Part shown: one piece after another, positions 36,930 through 47,812 of the stretch
Position numbering within the stretch: the stretch's first letter is position 1
Layout of the letters: every line of letters starts with the position of its first letter
The notes under the pieces: model-generated
Database searches by the model: none
Told to the model about the DNA's origin: nothing
What the model saw: only the letters and a program-made list of their open reading frames with translations
Program-made: the position numbers and the translations under genes
Source of the DNA: Tagaea sp. CACIAM 22H2
GTDB lineage: Bacteria; Pseudomonadota; Alphaproteobacteria; CACIAM-22H2
NCBI GenBank assembly: GCA_014444615.1
Contig: PVXE01000025.1
Location: 1 to 59,550, forward strand
Direction of reading: 5' to 3'
Length of the DNA stretch: 59,550 nucleotides

Positions 36930-36935
36930 TATAAT
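36930..36935 (+). promoter_or_regulatory. Consensus -10 box in the glnD/lipoprotein divergent gap
   Basis: A perfect TATAAT lies in the 31-nt space between divergent glnD and the lipoprotein gene at 36952, 16 nt before its ATG. No convincing -35 is seen. Confidence 0.4.
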
Positions 36936-36951
36936 GACCGGGTCGAACGGA

Positions 36952-37416
36952 ATGGAGACCAAATTGCGGCACGGATGGGCGGTATTCCTGGCAAGCGTGG
37001 TTCTGGCGTCCTGCCATCCGGCCCCGCCCAGCGCGCCCGCATTGCGGGCCGGGCTGTCGCAGGACGGGCGTGTGCTGGAAATCCGCGCCGACGACGCTGC
37101 GCCCATCGTGGCGGCGGAATTGCGGCCGGCGAATGTGGAACCGATTCCGGCCCGCAAGATCGACGTCATCCGCCCCTTGCCCTTGCGCGAGGAGCGCCCC
37201 GGCGTTGGCGTGGGAGCGTCGGGCGGTTCGTCGTCGGGCATCGATTTGGGGATGAGCTTTCGCGTGCCGTTGGGCCAAGACCGCCGGCCGCGCCTGATCC
37301 GCTCGACCGCGTTGATCGATTTGCCGGAAAATTACCGGCGCGGCAGCGGCATCGTGCGGATTACATTCGCGGACGACAACGGCGATCGGCGCGTTGTCGA
37401 TCTGCCCGCCCCCTGA
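36952..37416 (+). CDS. Small hypothetical lipoprotein
   Basis: A 154-residue protein with no family that I recognise. The signal [21 protein letters not shown] has a lipobox (LASC) predicting a lipid-anchored Cys. The mature part is Pro/Arg-rich, then [20 protein letters not shown] and [22 protein letters not shown], which look like a small beta domain. The start at METKL is preferred because it opens the signal peptide; an earlier in-frame ATG overlaps glnD. 14 nt before the FKBP gene and likely co-transcribed. Confidence 0.75.
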   Translation: METKLRHGWAVFLASVVLASCHPAPPSAPALRAGLSQDGRVLEIRADDAAPIVAAELRPANVEPIPARKIDVIRPLPLREERPGVGVGASGGSSSGIDLGMSFRVPLGQDRRPRLIRSTALIDLPENYRRGSGIVRITFADDNGDRRVVDLPAP

Positions 37417-37430
37417 TAAAAGCCTGCGCC

Positions 37431-37883
37431 ATGACACATCTTCTCCCCCGCCGTGCGGCACTCGCACTCGGCCTTGCTTTGGTGATCCCGATGTCCGACG
37501 AAGCCGACGCGCAAACCTCCGATCTTTCGACCGCCAAGCGCACGCGCTCGGGTCTGGGCATCGTCGACGTCAAGGAAGGCTCGGGCGATTCGCCGGCCTC
37601 CGGCCAAACGGTGCGCGTGCACTACACCGGCTGGCTGCTGGAAGACGGCAAGCGCGGCCGCAAGTTCGACTCGTCGCGCGATCGCGGCCAGCCCTTCGAA
37701 TTCCCGCTGGGCATGGGCCGCGTCATTCGCGGCTGGGACGAAGGTGTGGCGTCGATGAAGCCGGGCGGGCAGCGCACGCTGATCATCCCCGCCGATCTGG
37801 GCTATGGCGCGCGCGGGGCAGGCAACGTGATTCCGCCCAACGCCGTGCTGGTGTTCGACGTCGAATTGCTCGGCGTTCGCTAA
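37431..37883 (+). CDS. Secreted FKBP-type peptidyl-prolyl cis-trans isomerase
   Basis: A 150-residue protein that isomerises Xaa-Pro bonds in exported proteins. The N-terminal leader [20 protein letters not shown] with a twin arginine and hydrophobic core indicates export (Sec or Tat). The FKBP fold is complete: [62 protein letters not shown] and [14 protein letters not shown], with the aromatic active-site residues in place. Shares a 4-nt end overlap with the convergent hydrolase. Confidence 0.93.
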   Translation: MTHLLPRRAALALGLALVIPMSDEADAQTSDLSTAKRTRSGLGIVDVKEGSGDSPASGQTVRVHYTGWLLEDGKRGRKFDSSRDRGQPFEFPLGMGRVIRGWDEGVASMKPGGQRTLIIPADLGYGARGAGNVIPPNAVLVFDVELLGVR

Positions 37884-38704
37884 AAACGTCCGCCCGCGAC
37901 GAAGCGCAGAATCCCCGCGGCCATTTCGGATTCCTGATCGAGGAAACCGTGCGGCTGGCGGCCTTCGCACGCCGCAAGGTCGCCCGGCTTCGCGTCCGAC
38001 CCCGGCCCGCCCTCCATGATCGCGGCTTGGCGGCGCGGCGCGGCGGTCGTTTTTTCCACGATGCGCGGAACATTGCCGGGCGGCGAGCGCAAGCACGTAT
38101 CTTTCGCGTGGCCGACGACCAGCAGCGGAATCGAAATTCGATCCAGCGGAAACATGAACACGTCATGCGCGACCCAGGGCAGATTGCCTTTGGCGCCCGC
38201 GCTGACGGGCGAGGTGATCACCACGCCATCGGGCTTGGCGTCGCCGTCCAAACGGCTCGCGGCATTCGCGGCGGAAATCGCCCCCCGGCTGGTGCCGACG
38301 AGCCATACCGGCACGCCGAAGCGCTTGCGCATCTCGCGCACAGCCGCACCCAAAGCTTGCGCGTGCGCGGGCTCGGCACGGAACGTCGCCAGCCCATCGC
38401 GGCCGCGCCATTCGGCGGGGGCGTCGGCCAGCGCGGTGACGGCGCCGCCCTTGTTGAATTCCGGAATCGACCGGATCAGCGAATTTCCCTTCAACGCGCG
38501 TGCACAACCATCCGCGTCGAGATCGGAGAGACCATTGCCGCCGGGCAGCAGAATCAGCACCGCGTTCGGCTTCGCTTCCGGTGTGGCGATCGACAGCGCA
38601 AATTTGCCGCCGGCCGGTGGATCGATGGTCACGATCTCGCCGCAACGCGTTTGCGCCGCCAATGGCGCCGCGAACAGCATCAGGGCGAGGGCGAGTACGC
38701 GCAT
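37880..38704 (-). CDS. Secreted alpha/beta hydrolase-like protein
   Basis: A 274-residue exported protein. Signal peptide [18 protein letters not shown]. The hydrolase features are [14 protein letters not shown], the nucleophile elbow [17 protein letters not shown] (Ser in G-T-S-R-G), [18 protein letters not shown] (acid Asp) and QPHGFLDQE (His). The ATG overlaps the upstream SDR stop as TGATG; a GTG one codon earlier is possible. No substrate can be assigned. Four cysteines in the mature part could form disulphides. Confidence 0.8.
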   Translation of the reverse strand: MRVLALALMLFAAPLAAQTRCGEIVTIDPPAGGKFALSIATPEAKPNAVLILLPGGNGLSDLDADGCARALKGNSLIRSIPEFNKGGAVTALADAPAEWRGRDGLATFRAEPAHAQALGAAVREMRKRFGVPVWLVGTSRGAISAANAASRLDGDAKPDGVVITSPVSAGAKGNLPWVAHDVFMFPLDRISIPLLVVGHAKDTCLRSPPGNVPRIVEKTTAAPRRQAAIMEGGPGSDAKPGDLAACEGRQPHGFLDQESEMAAGILRFVAGGRF

Positions 38705-39405
38705 CACACGGATCGCGTGATGCCGCCGTCGACGCGCAGATTTTGCCCGGTGATGTAGCCCGCATCGTCGGACAGCAGGAACGCGGCGGTCTTCGCGATT
38801 TCCGCCGTGCTGCCGTAACGGCCCATCGGAATTTTCGGCAGCAGCGCTTCCTTCACGGGCAGCGAGTCGATGAAGCCGGGCAGAAGATTGTTCATCCTTA
38901 TGCCCGCCTTCGCGTAGCGGTCGGCGTAGAGCTTGGCGAAGGCGCCGAGCCCCGCGCGCAGCGTACAGGAAATCGGGAAGACGAGATCAGGTTCGAACGC
39001 GGCGAAGGTCGAGATATTGACCCACGCCCCCTTGCCCTGCTTCTCCATGATCGGCGTGACGATGCGCGCCAGGCGCACAACGTCGAGGATCACGAGATCG
39101 AGGCCCTTCTTCCACGCATCGTCGTCGAGCGACAGCAGATCGCCCTTGGGCGGATGGCCGGTCGACGTGACCACGCCATCGATGCGGCCCCATTTGTTCA
39201 TCGCCGCGTCGGTCAGGCGTTGCAGATCGGCGGTCTCGACGACCGAACCGGTAATACCGATCCCGCCGAGTTCGGGCCCGAGCTTCTCGGCGTTGCCGGA
39301 CGGCGAGAGCAGGGCGACCTTCCAGCCGCGCGCGGCGAGCTCGCGCGCGCAGGCCCCGCCCATGCCTTTGCCCGCACCGGTGAGAAGAGCGACTTTGTCG
39401 GTCAT
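38704..39405 (-). CDS. SDR-fold oxidoreductase lacking the canonical YxxxK pair
   Basis: A 233-residue short-chain dehydrogenase/reductase. Cofactor site: [21 protein letters not shown] (TGxxxGxG). Active-site Ser is in VNISTFAAF. At the usual YxxxK position the sequence reads [11 protein letters not shown], with neither Tyr nor Lys. The C-terminus matches the family: [13 protein letters not shown] and [17 protein letters not shown]. Thus it either uses another mechanism or binds cofactor without classical catalysis. I recall SDRs with this same substitution, but not a function. ATGA overlap with mutS upstream; TGATG overlap with the hydrolase downstream. Confidence 0.85.
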   Translation of the reverse strand: MTDKVALLTGAGKGMGGACARELAARGWKVALLSPSGNAEKLGPELGGIGITGSVVETADLQRLTDAAMNKWGRIDGVVTSTGHPPKGDLLSLDDDAWKKGLDLVILDVVRLARIVTPIMEKQGKGAWVNISTFAAFEPDLVFPISCTLRAGLGAFAKLYADRYAKAGIRMNNLLPGFIDSLPVKEALLPKIPMGRYGSTAEIAKTAAFLLSDDAGYITGQNLRVDGGITRSV

Positions 39406-42107
39406 GATTTTTCCTTCGCGCGGAGTTTTTTGATTTCGTAAAGCGCGTCGAGCGCTTGCTTGGGCGTGAGTTCGTCGGGCAGCAATGCGTCGATCGCGGC
39501 TTCCAGTTCCGGATTGCCCGCGTGTTTGGGCAAGCCGCCTTTGGGCTGCGGGGCGGCGAACAGCGGCAGATCGTCGGCGAGCTTGGCAAGGTTCTGCGCT
39601 TCCGCCCCGCCTTCCAGCGCCTTCAATACTTCTTCGGCGCGCGCGACGGCCGCTTGCGGCAAACCCGCCAGTTTCGCCACATGAATGCCATAGGAGCGAT
39701 CGGCCGTGCCCGCACCGACTTCGTGCAGGAACACGACATCGCCCTTCCATTCCTTGACGCGCATCGTGCGGCAGGAAAGCCCCGTCAGCTTGGCGGCGAG
39801 TGCGGTCAACTCGTGATAATGCGTGGCGAACAACGCGCGGCATTTGTTGGCGGCGTGAAGATGTTCCACGCATGCCCAGGCGATCGACAGGCCGTCCCAC
39901 GTGGCGGTACCGCGCCCGATCTCGTCGAGGATGACGAGGGCGCGCGGGCCCGCGAGATTGAGGATCGCGGCCGTCTCCACCATTTCGACCATGAAGGTCG
40001 AACGCCCGCGCGCGAGGTCATCGGCCGCACCCACACGGCTGAACAAGCGATCGACCGCCCCGATGCGCGCACGTTTGGCGGGCACGTAGAGCCCGGCTTG
40101 CGCGAGGACCGCGATCAACGCGTTCTGGCGCAGAAAGGTCGATTTACCGGCCATGTTCGGCCCGGTGACGAGCCACACGAACTGCCCGCCTTCGGCGTCC
40201 AGCGTGCAGTCGTTCGCTACGAAGCCCGCATCGCCACGCGCTTTCAGCGCCGCTTCGACGACCGGATGGCGCCCGCCTTCGATTTCGAACACGCGCGAGG
40301 CATCGATCAGCGGCCGCGACCAATCGCCATCGACGGCAAGATCTGCATTCGCGGCGGCGACATCGAGCGACGCGAGCGCTTGCGCTGCGCGCGCGATCTC
40401 CGCCGCCTTCGCCACGACATCGCGCACCAGTGTGGCGAAGAGTTCGAGTTCGACCGCCAGCGCCTTGTCGCGCGCACCGGAGATGCGCGATTCGAGCTCC
40501 GACAATTCGACGGTGGTGAAGCGCACCGCCCCCGCCATCGTCTGGCGATGGATGAAATCGCCGCCCGGCTTCAAAAGTTTTTCGCCGTGCTGGGCGTTCA
40601 CTTCGACGTAATAGCCGATAACGTTGTTGTGCTTGATCTTCAACGCCGCGATTTTCGTCTCGTCGGCGTATTTCTGCTGCAGCCCGGCGATCAAGCGGCG
40701 GCCTTCGTCGCGCGCTTCGATCAGCGTGTCGAGCTCGGGCGCGTAGCCCTTGGCGATGAATCCGCCGTCGCGCGCATCGAGCGGCAGATCGGCGGCCAGC
40801 GCGCGTGTGAGCGTGTCGGCCAACTCGCCATGTTCGCCCAGATCGTCGAGCGCTTGGACGATGCCGTCGGGCAATTTCACGTCGCCCGCATGGCCGCGCA
40901 GTTCCGCGCGCACTTGCGGCAATTTGCGCAAGCCCATGCCGATGCCCGCCAGATCGCGCGGACCGCCGCGCCCTAGTGCCAAACGCTGCAACGCGCGTTC
41001 GAGATCGGGGAATCCGCCCAGCGTGTCGCGCAACGCATCGCGCGCGCGTGACGCCGCGACGAAGAACCCGACCATGTCGAGCCGTGCGGCGATGGTGGCC
41101 GCATCGGTCAAGGGTGCCCCCAAACGCTGCGCCAGCAAGCGCGCCCCGGCCGGCGTTCTGGTGCGGTCGATGGTCGCGAGCAGCGAGCCGCGCTTCTCGC
41201 CGCTTTGCGTTTCGGTCAATTCCAGCGAGCGCCGCGTCGCGGGATCGATTTCCATCGTGCCGCTTTCGGCGCTGCGTGCGGGCGGCGTCAAACGCGGCAA
41301 GCGGCCTTTCTGGGTCAGCTCGACATAATCGACCAGCGATCCGGCGGCGGCGATTTCCGCGCGGCCGAAATTGCCGAACCCGTCGAGCGATTTGACGCCG
41401 TAAAGCGTTTCAAGGCGCCGGCGCCCGTTTTCGGAATCGAAGCGCGCGGAGGGCAGCGGCGTCAGCAGCGCCTTGAACGGTTCAATGGCGCCCGCGAGAT
41501 CGCTGGCACCCGCCAAGCGTTCGGAGAGCAGCAATTCGCCGGGTGCGACGCGCGCCAAGGCCGCCCCCAAACTGGCAGCGGAAACGCTTTGCACGCGAAA
41601 ATCGCCGGTCGACATGTCGAGCCAGGCGAGACCCATCGCCCCGGCCGCTTCGGCAAGGCAGGCGAGATAATTGTTGGAGCGCGCATCGAGCAGTGTGTCT
41701 TCGACCAGCGTGCCGGGGGTGACGAGGCGCACCACGTCGCGCTTCACCACGGATTTGGCGCCGCGCTTCTTGGCTTCCTCGGGCGCTTCCATCTGCTCGC
41801 AGATCGCCACGCGGAAGCCTTGGCGGATCAAACGGGCGAGATACGCCTCGTGCGCATGCCAGGGTACGCCGCACATCGGGATCTCCTGTCCCAGATGCAG
41901 GCCGCGCTTGGTCAATGTCAGGTCGAGCGCCTTCGCAGCTGCAACAGCGTCGTCGAAGAACATCTCGTAGAAATCGCCCATCCGATAGAACAGCAGCGCG
42001 TTCGGATATTGGCGCTTCAATTCCAGGTACTGCGCCATCATCGGGGTGACGGCGGCGTCGATCTCGCGGGGCGTTTCGCGGGGCGGTGCGGTGTTGGTAT
42101 CGGTCAT
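39402..42107 (-). CDS. mutS: DNA mismatch repair protein MutS
   Basis: Mismatch-recognition ATPase, 901 residues. Mismatch-wedge motif is in [15 protein letters not shown] (Phe-x-Glu, about 42-44). Connector, lever and clamp domains follow. The ATPase has Walker [14 protein letters not shown] (about 648), Walker [22 protein letters not shown], and [11 protein letters not shown]. The C-terminal tail includes [24 protein letters not shown], the dimer/tetramer region. The only gene visible in its transcript besides SDR and hydrolase; mutL is not in the window. Confidence 0.97.
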   Translation of the reverse strand: MTDTNTAPPRETPREIDAAVTPMMAQYLELKRQYPNALLFYRMGDFYEMFFDDAVAAAKALDLTLTKRGLHLGQEIPMCGVPWHAHEAYLARLIRQGFRVAICEQMEAPEEAKKRGAKSVVKRDVVRLVTPGTLVEDTLLDARSNNYLACLAEAAGAMGLAWLDMSTGDFRVQSVSAASLGAALARVAPGELLLSERLAGASDLAGAIEPFKALLTPLPSARFDSENGRRRLETLYGVKSLDGFGNFGRAEIAAAGSLVDYVELTQKGRLPRLTPPARSAESGTMEIDPATRRSLELTETQSGEKRGSLLATIDRTRTPAGARLLAQRLGAPLTDAATIAARLDMVGFFVAASRARDALRDTLGGFPDLERALQRLALGRGGPRDLAGIGMGLRKLPQVRAELRGHAGDVKLPDGIVQALDDLGEHGELADTLTRALAADLPLDARDGGFIAKGYAPELDTLIEARDEGRRLIAGLQQKYADETKIAALKIKHNNVIGYYVEVNAQHGEKLLKPGGDFIHRQTMAGAVRFTTVELSELESRISGARDKALAVELELFATLVRDVVAKAAEIARAAQALASLDVAAANADLAVDGDWSRPLIDASRVFEIEGGRHPVVEAALKARGDAGFVANDCTLDAEGGQFVWLVTGPNMAGKSTFLRQNALIAVLAQAGLYVPAKRARIGAVDRLFSRVGAADDLARGRSTFMVEMVETAAILNLAGPRALVILDEIGRGTATWDGLSIAWACVEHLHAANKCRALFATHYHELTALAAKLTGLSCRTMRVKEWKGDVVFLHEVGAGTADRSYGIHVAKLAGLPQAAVARAEEVLKALEGGAEAQNLAKLADDLPLFAAPQPKGGLPKHAGNPELEAAIDALLPDELTPKQALDALYEIKKLRAKEKS

Positions 42108-42173
42108 GTCGGGAATGAGAATAATTTAGGCAGCGCCGCGTGCAATGCAGCATTCGATTGTCGCGCCGAGTTT

Positions 42174-42203
42174 TTGACGGCGCGGGCTCGATACACGTAC
42201 CAT
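42174..42203 (+). promoter_or_regulatory. Candidate promoter for the malic enzyme gene
   Basis: TTGACG (5/6), 18-nt spacer and TACCAT (4/6); a TATAAC box lies a few bases further at 42209-42214. Located in the 172-nt gap divergent from mutS. Confidence 0.35.
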
Positions 42204-42279
42204 AGCATTATAACGAGGTCGCGCATCTTGCGCCGGCCCGGTCTGGAAACGCGTATTCAGCATAAAGGCGAAGCCGAAC

Positions 42280-44583
42280 ATGACCTCCCATTCCGCGCCC
42301 GTCACCGAACAGGACGCGCTGCTCTTCCATCAGCAAGGCGGCAAGGCCGGCAAGATCGAAGTCGTCGCGACGAAGCCGCTGACGACCGCGCGCGATCTGT
42401 CGCTCGCCTATTCGCCCGGCGTGGCGTGGCCCTGCCTGCATATCGCGAAGAACCCAGACGCGGCCTACGACTACACGTCGAAGGGCAATCTCGTCGCCGT
42501 CATCTCCAACGGCACGGCGGTGCTGGGGCTCGGCGATTTGGGCGCGCTGGGCGGCAAGCCGGTAATGGAAGGCAAGGCCGTTCTGTTCAAACGTTTCGCC
42601 GACGTCGACTCGATCGACCTTGAAGTCGATACGAAGGACGTCGACCAGTTCGTCAATTGCGTGCGCTATCTGGGCGTGACGTTCGGCGGCATCAATCTCG
42701 AAGACATCAAGGCGCCCGAGTGCTTCGTCATCGAGCAGCGCCTGCGCGAATTGCTCGACATCCCGGTGTTCCACGACGATCAGCACGGCACGGCGATCGT
42801 CGCGGCCGCCGGTCTCATCAACGCGATCCATCTGACGGGCCGGAACATTGCCACGACCAAGATGGTCATCAACGGCGCGGGTTCGGCCGGTATCGCTTGC
42901 GCCGAACTGGTCAAGGCGATGGGCATGAAGCACGAGAACGTGATCTTGTGCGACACCAAGGGCGTCATCTACCAGGGCCGCACCGATTCCATGAACCAAT
43001 GGAAATCGGCGCATGCGGCCCCGACCAAGGCGCGCACGCTGAAGGAAGCGATGGAAGGTGCCGACGTGTTCTTCGGCCTGTCGGTCAAGGGCGCCGTCGA
43101 CAAGGCGATGGTCCGTTCGATGGCCGCGCAGCCGATCATCTTCGCGATGGCGAATCCCGATCCCGAAATCACGCCCGAGGAGGCGAAGGAAGCGCGCGCC
43201 GACGTGATCATCGCGACCGGCCGTTCGGACTACCCGAACCAGGTCAACAACGTGCTCGGCTTCCCGTTCATCTTCCGTGGTGCCCTCGACGTGCGGGCGC
43301 GCACGATCAACGAGGAAATGAAGATCGCCGCCGCGCACGCGATCGCGGCCTTGGCGCGCGAGGACGTGCCCGACGGGCTCGACGCCGCCTATGCCGGGCG
43401 CAAGCTGCAATACGGGCCCGAATACATCATCCCCGTGCCCTTCGATCCGCGTTTGATTTCGGTGGTCCCCGCCGCCGTCGCCAAGGCGGCGATGGATTCG
43501 GGTGTCGCGCGCAAGCCCATCGCGGACATGGACGCCTATCGCCACGCGCTGCAATTGCGCCGCGACCCGGCGGGCGCGATGCTCGACCGTATTTTCGAAA
43601 CGGTGAAGGCCAATCCCAAGCGCGTCGTGTTCGCCGAAGGCGAGGAGGAAAAGACGATCCGCGCCGCGATCGCCTTCCGCAATTCGGGCTACGGCACGCC
43701 GATCCTGATCGGCCGCGAGGATCGCATCGCGGAAACGATGCGCAACGCCCACATCACCCAATCGGCGGCGCAGCTCGGGCTCGAAGTTCACAACGCGCGC
43801 CTGTCCAACAACAACAAACGCTACGCCGATTTCCTTCATACGCGTTTGCGCCGCCACGGCTCGCTGCTGCGCGATTGCCAGCGTCTGGTCAATCAGGACC
43901 GCAACGTGTTCGCCGCGTTGATGGTCGCATCGGGCGACGCCGATGCGATGGTGACGGGCTCGACGCGCTCGTACTACCAAGCGCTGGAGGACATCACCCG
44001 CGTGATCGACGCGGAGAAGGGCAAGCGCTTCATCGGCCTGACGGTGATGATGACCAAGGAACGCACCGTCTTCGTCGCCGACACGACGGTAACGGAACTG
44101 CCCAACGCGCGCGACATGGCCGAAATCGCCATCGCGGCGGCGGCGGCCGCCCGGAAACTCGGACATGAACCTCGCGTGGCGCTTACCTCGTTCTCCAATT
44201 TCGGCAACCCGGTGCGCGAGAAGGCGTCCCAGGTGCGCGAAGCGGTGCAGGAATTGGAGCGCATGCACGACGGCGGGCGCGAGATCGATTTCGAGTTCGA
44301 CGGCGATATGAGCCCCGAAGTGGCGCTCGACTACGATCTGATGAAGAACCTTTATCCCTTCGCGCGCCTGACCGGCCCCGCCAACGTGCTGGTCATGCCG
44401 GGCCTGCATTCGGCGAACATCTCGTCGAAGCTGGTGCAGATGCTGGCGGGCGGCACGGTGGTGGGCCCGATCCTGGTCGGCCTGTCCGCGCCCGCGCAGA
44501 TCGTGCAGGTCGGCGCTTCGGTCGGCGACATCGTCAACATGGCCGCGTTGGGCGCCTTCCAGGCGATCGCCAAGCAAGGCTGA
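42280..44583 (+). CDS. maeB: NADP-dependent malic enzyme with C-terminal phosphotransacetylase-like domain
   Basis: Oxidatively decarboxylates malate to pyruvate, supplying NADPH and pyruvate. 767 residues, the size of the two-domain MaeB/Tme type. Malic domain: [18 protein letters not shown] (catalytic Tyr), [25 protein letters not shown] (metal Glu-Asp), NAD(P) fold [21 protein letters not shown]. From about residue 440 a phosphate acetyltransferase-like domain follows ([50 protein letters not shown]), which in relatives lacks Pta activity and serves allosteric control by acetyl-CoA. AAAGGCGA precedes the ATG. Confidence 0.95.
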   Translation: MTSHSAPVTEQDALLFHQQGGKAGKIEVVATKPLTTARDLSLAYSPGVAWPCLHIAKNPDAAYDYTSKGNLVAVISNGTAVLGLGDLGALGGKPVMEGKAVLFKRFADVDSIDLEVDTKDVDQFVNCVRYLGVTFGGINLEDIKAPECFVIEQRLRELLDIPVFHDDQHGTAIVAAAGLINAIHLTGRNIATTKMVINGAGSAGIACAELVKAMGMKHENVILCDTKGVIYQGRTDSMNQWKSAHAAPTKARTLKEAMEGADVFFGLSVKGAVDKAMVRSMAAQPIIFAMANPDPEITPEEAKEARADVIIATGRSDYPNQVNNVLGFPFIFRGALDVRARTINEEMKIAAAHAIAALAREDVPDGLDAAYAGRKLQYGPEYIIPVPFDPRLISVVPAAVAKAAMDSGVARKPIADMDAYRHALQLRRDPAGAMLDRIFETVKANPKRVVFAEGEEEKTIRAAIAFRNSGYGTPILIGREDRIAETMRNAHITQSAAQLGLEVHNARLSNNNKRYADFLHTRLRRHGSLLRDCQRLVNQDRNVFAALMVASGDADAMVTGSTRSYYQALEDITRVIDAEKGKRFIGLTVMMTKERTVFVADTTVTELPNARDMAEIAIAAAAAARKLGHEPRVALTSFSNFGNPVREKASQVREAVQELERMHDGGREIDFEFDGDMSPEVALDYDLMKNLYPFARLTGPANVLVMPGLHSANISSKLVQMLAGGTVVGPILVGLSAPAQIVQVGASVGDIVNMAALGAFQAIAKQG

Positions 44584-44587
44584 GGCG

Positions 44588-44887
44588 ATGGCCGCGAAGA
44601 TGGATCTGGCGGCGTTTCGCGCGTCGTTGAAAAACGACGCGCCGCCACCGGGCCTCGCCCGGCCGCTTGCCGCACTCTGGCATGCCGGGCGCGGCGATTG
44701 GGATGCGGCGCATAAGCTCGTGCAGCAGGACGAAGGCGAGAAGCAGCACGATTGGGTGCACGCGCATCTGCATCGCGTCGAAGGCGATTTGTCGAACGCG
44801 AGCTATTGGTATCGCCGCGCCCAGCAGCCGGTCGAATCCGGCCCGCTCGACGCCGAATGGGCGAAGATCGTCGAAGCGATGCTTTAG
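44588..44887 (+). CDS. Conserved small protein, TPR-like helical, unknown function
   Basis: A 99-residue cytosolic protein. The pattern PLAALWHAGRGDWDAAHKLVQQDEG followed by WVHAHLHRVEGDLSNASYWYRRA looks like two to three antiparallel helix pairs of tetratricopeptide type. I recall similar short proteins in alphaproteobacteria but no function. It starts 4 nt after the maeB stop and shares its stop with the convergent tyrA gene. Confidence 0.8.
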   Translation: MAAKMDLAAFRASLKNDAPPPGLARPLAALWHAGRGDWDAAHKLVQQDEGEKQHDWVHAHLHRVEGDLSNASYWYRRAQQPVESGPLDAEWAKIVEAML

Positions 44888-45771
44888 GCCTGCTTGGCCT
44901 GGACGATCGAGCGGCGGATTTTGCGCGCTTTGGCGAACAGTCGCTCCAGCGTCGCGCCCTCGTCGTGGCGGATCGCCTTCTGCATCGTCGCGATATCCTC
45001 GTAAAGTCGGCCCATCATTTCGAGAACGGCGTCCTTGTTGGCGAGGAACACGTCGCGCCACATCACCGGATGCGACGCGGCGACGCGCGTGAAATCGCGG
45101 AAGCCGCTGGCGCTGTATTTGATGACTTCGGCGCGCAACGTGCTTTCCAGGTCGCTGGCCGTGTTCACGATCGTGTAGGCGATCAGATGCGGCACATGGC
45201 TGGTGATCGCCAGCACCCGGTCATGGTGCGCCGGCGTCATGCGCGCGGTCTTCGAGCCGATGCGCTTCCAGAACGCTTCGACCTTTTGCGCGGCGTGCTT
45301 GGGCGTGCCGCGCACCGGGGTGACGATGCACCAGCGATCCTTGAACAACTCGGCGAAGCCCGATTCGGGGCCCGAGTTTTCCGTGCCCGCGATCGGGTGG
45401 GCCGGCACGAGATGCACGCCCGGCCGCAAGCCCGCGCCCAAACCGTCCAGCGCCGGGCGCTTGACCGAGCCGACATCCGAAAGGATGGCACCCTTCTTCA
45501 TCGCCTTGCCCAGCGCCTTGCCGAGCTTGGGATAGGCCGAGAGCGGTGTGGCGATGATGACGAGATCGGCTTTCGCCGCCGCTTTCGCAGGATCGGCGAC
45601 GATCTCGTCGGCGAGTTTCAACTTGGCGATGGCGCGGCGCGCAGGTGCCGACGCGTCGCACGCGACGATGCGATTGACCGCCCCCGATTTACGCGCGGCC
45701 CGCGCGATCGACGAACCGATCAGCCCGAAGCCGATAATCGCCAGCGTCTCGACGATCGGTTTGGCCATCAT
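44884..45771 (-). CDS. tyrA: Prephenate/arogenate dehydrogenase
   Basis: Tyrosine branch enzyme: oxidative decarboxylation of prephenate or arogenate, 295 residues. Cofactor motif LAIIGFGLIGSSIARAARKSG (GxGxxG). Substrate-site residues lie in VPAHPIAGTENSGPESGFAELF (His in the HPxxGxExxG motif) and MTPAHHDRVLAITSHVPHLIAY, with the second catalytic His. The ATG overlaps the hisC stop (TGATG); two ATGs are adjacent. Co-transcribed with chorismate mutase and HisC-type aminotransferase, giving a tyrosine/phenylalanine set. Confidence 0.95.
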   Translation of the reverse strand: MMAKPIVETLAIIGFGLIGSSIARAARKSGAVNRIVACDASAPARRAIAKLKLADEIVADPAKAAAKADLVIIATPLSAYPKLGKALGKAMKKGAILSDVGSVKRPALDGLGAGLRPGVHLVPAHPIAGTENSGPESGFAELFKDRWCIVTPVRGTPKHAAQKVEAFWKRIGSKTARMTPAHHDRVLAITSHVPHLIAYTIVNTASDLESTLRAEVIKYSASGFRDFTRVAASHPVMWRDVFLANKDAVLEMMGRLYEDIATMQKAIRHDEGATLERLFAKARKIRRSIVQAKQA

Positions 45772-46859
45772 CAAGCTTTCATGAAATCGGAAAGGGCGGC
45801 GAGCACTTTGCGCATTTCGTCCTCGGTGCCCAGCGTGATGCGCAGGAAATCCGGCAGGCCGTAATTCGCGACCATGCGCGGAATGATCGCGCGCGACATC
45901 AGGAAGTCGTTGGCCGCCGAAGCCGTCTTGCCCGTTTTCGGAAACTCGACCATCACGAAATTGCCGACCGAAGGCAGCGTCGTGAGGCCGAGCTTCGCGA
46001 CCTCGGCCGGGAACCAGGCGAGCATCTTGTCGTTATGCGCGCGGCTGGCTTCCTGATGCGCCATGTCTTCGAGTGCGGCCACACCCGCCGCTTGCGCGAT
46101 CGCCGACACGTTGAAGGGCCCGCGCACGCGGTTCAACACGTCGATCACGTTGGCGGGCGCATAGGCCCAGCCCAAACGCATGCCGCCCATCGCGAAAATC
46201 TTCGAGAAGGTGCGCAGCATCACCGTGTTCTCGCCCGCATCGACCAGCTCGGCGCCGGCCGTGTAGTCGTTGCGCGCCACGAACTCGGCATAGGCCGCGT
46301 CGACGATCAGCAGCGTGTGCGGCGGCAAACCGTCGCGCAGGCGCTTCATCTCGGCCGCCGAGATATAGGACCCGGTCGGATTGTTCGGGTTGGCGACGAA
46401 GCAGATCTTCGTCTTTGGGCCCGCCTTGGCGATCAGCGCGTCCACGTCAGTGCGATAGCCTTTCTCGTCCGCCGTCACCGGGGTCGCCCCGGCGGCATGG
46501 GTCGAGATCGGGTACATGACGAAGCCGTACTGACTGTAGAGCACTTCGTCGCCCGGCCCCGCATAGGCCTTCACCAGCAAGGCGATGAGTTCGTCGGAAC
46601 CGGCCCCCACGACGATGCGCTCGGGATCGAGGCCGAAGCGCTTGCCGATCGCCGCACGAATGGCCGAAGCCCCGCCGTCGGGATAGCGATGCATCTCGGC
46701 GGCGGCTTTGGCGGCCGCTTCCAGCGCCTTGGGCGACGGGCCCAGCGCCCCTTCGTTGGACGACAGCTTGATCGGCTTGGCGCCACCCGGCACCGAAGAT
46801 TTTCCGCCGACATAGGGCGAAATCTTCATCACGCCGGGCTTGGCTTCGGGACGGCTCAT
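45771..46859 (-). CDS. hisC: Histidinol-phosphate/aromatic aminotransferase
   Basis: PLP-dependent fold-type I transaminase, 362 residues. Substrate loop KLSSNEGALGPSPKALEA, cofactor contacts in GAGSDELIALL and FVANPNNPTGSYI, VDAAYAEFV, and Schiff-base Lys in TFSKIFAMGGMRLGWAYAP. The sequence fits HisC, but between a chorismate mutase and tyrA it may act mainly on prephenate or aromatic keto acids, a dual role known for such enzymes. The ATG overlaps the chorismate mutase stop (ATGA). Confidence 0.93.
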   Translation of the reverse strand: MSRPEAKPGVMKISPYVGGKSSVPGGAKPIKLSSNEGALGPSPKALEAAAKAAAEMHRYPDGGASAIRAAIGKRFGLDPERIVVGAGSDELIALLVKAYAGPGDEVLYSQYGFVMYPISTHAAGATPVTADEKGYRTDVDALIAKAGPKTKICFVANPNNPTGSYISAAEMKRLRDGLPPHTLLIVDAAYAEFVARNDYTAGAELVDAGENTVMLRTFSKIFAMGGMRLGWAYAPANVIDVLNRVRGPFNVSAIAQAAGVAALEDMAHQEASRAHNDKMLAWFPAEVAKLGLTTLPSVGNFVMVEFPKTGKTASAANDFLMSRAIIPRMVANYGLPDFLRITLGTEDEMRKVLAALSDFMKA

Positions 46860-47716
46860 CGACGAATTCCTTTGTTGCGCGCGCGCGGCGTATTACCAGC
46901 CGCCGAGGCCAGCGCCAAGGGCAGCGCGTAGCCGCCGGCCACGCGCACGCGCGCGTCCTTGCCCGCCAGTGCCGCCAAGCGCGGATCGCTCGCCGCGATC
47001 GCCGCCGCGCAGACCGCCAAAACGCATTGCCCGGTCTTGTCGGACGTTTCGGCCAGGATGCGTTCCAGCGCGATGCCGGAATCGGCGAAGCGCTTAGCGA
47101 TTCGGGGCCGCGACACGGCCTCGTCGAACTCGACGACCAGCAAATAGCGGTCGTCGCCCGACGGATCGAAGGCTTGCTTGCCGACGACCAAACCGCCGGG
47201 CTGGGTTTCGGTGCCGTCGATCGGAATGCGCGCGATCACTTGCGTGCCGTCGCGGCCGATGCGCGTCCACCACGGCGTGTCGGCATCCTCGGGCGAGGGG
47301 AACACGGCGATGTTCACCGCACCGTCGGCGAGCATCGAGAACAGGCGCGAAGCGCCATCGACGCGGCGCACCGCGTCGCCCAGGCCGAAATGGCGCTGCG
47401 CCAAATCGCCCAGCCATTCGGGCTCGTTCAACGCGCCGACGGCGAAGGGGCCTTGCAGGCGGGTGAAGCTCGTCATCACGTCGCGCCAGATGCGCACGAC
47501 CAGATCGGCGGGCAAGGGGCCGCCGATGCGCTTGGTCAAACGCCGCAGAATCTGCATCTCGCGGCCCGGCCGGCACAGCACGCCGCCCGATCCGCCCTTC
47601 GCGGCCTGCACTTCGGCCATCTTGCGGGCGCGCTCGGCCAGCAGGTCGAGCAGCTTGTCGTCGATCGCGTCGAGCTGGCGTCGGATCGCGGTGAGCTTGT
47701 CTTCGCTTCCATTCAT
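46856..47716 (-). CDS. Chorismate mutase (AroQ type) with C-terminal domain of unclear function
   Basis: Converts chorismate to prephenate. In the 286 residues, the first ~90 form the helical AroQ domain: LTAIRRQLDAIDDKLLDLLAERARKMAEVQAAKG with the substrate Arg, and RPGREMQILRRL. The rest (about 95-286) is not a typical prephenate dehydratase; it lacks a clear TRF motif and an ACT signature. Stretches such as RYLLVVEFDEAVSRPRIAKRF and GQCVLAVCAA suggest a regulatory or decayed PheA-like domain. Start at MNGSEDK. First gene of the CM-hisC-tyrA operon. Confidence 0.85.
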   Translation of the reverse strand: MNGSEDKLTAIRRQLDAIDDKLLDLLAERARKMAEVQAAKGGSGGVLCRPGREMQILRRLTKRIGGPLPADLVVRIWRDVMTSFTRLQGPFAVGALNEPEWLGDLAQRHFGLGDAVRRVDGASRLFSMLADGAVNIAVFPSPEDADTPWWTRIGRDGTQVIARIPIDGTETQPGGLVVGKQAFDPSGDDRYLLVVEFDEAVSRPRIAKRFADSGIALERILAETSDKTGQCVLAVCAAAIAASDPRLAALAGKDARVRVAGGYALPLALASAAGNTPRARNKGIRR

Positions 47717-47812
47717 GACGCCGGGAAAATGCCACACTCCACGGCCGGGAGCGACGCTTGAATCCGGGGGCGAAGCGGGCCATGTTCCCCTTCAACTCAC
47801 GGGAACCAAACC

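Noticed and set aside
44588..44887. Assigning the small gene after maeB a TPR chaperone function
   Set aside because: Helix-pair pattern only; no specific family or partner could be named.
47717..47812. Possible SAM-II riboswitch before metX
   Set aside because: Common before alphaproteobacterial met genes, but I find none of its A-rich pseudoknot sequence in this GC-rich 96-nt gap.
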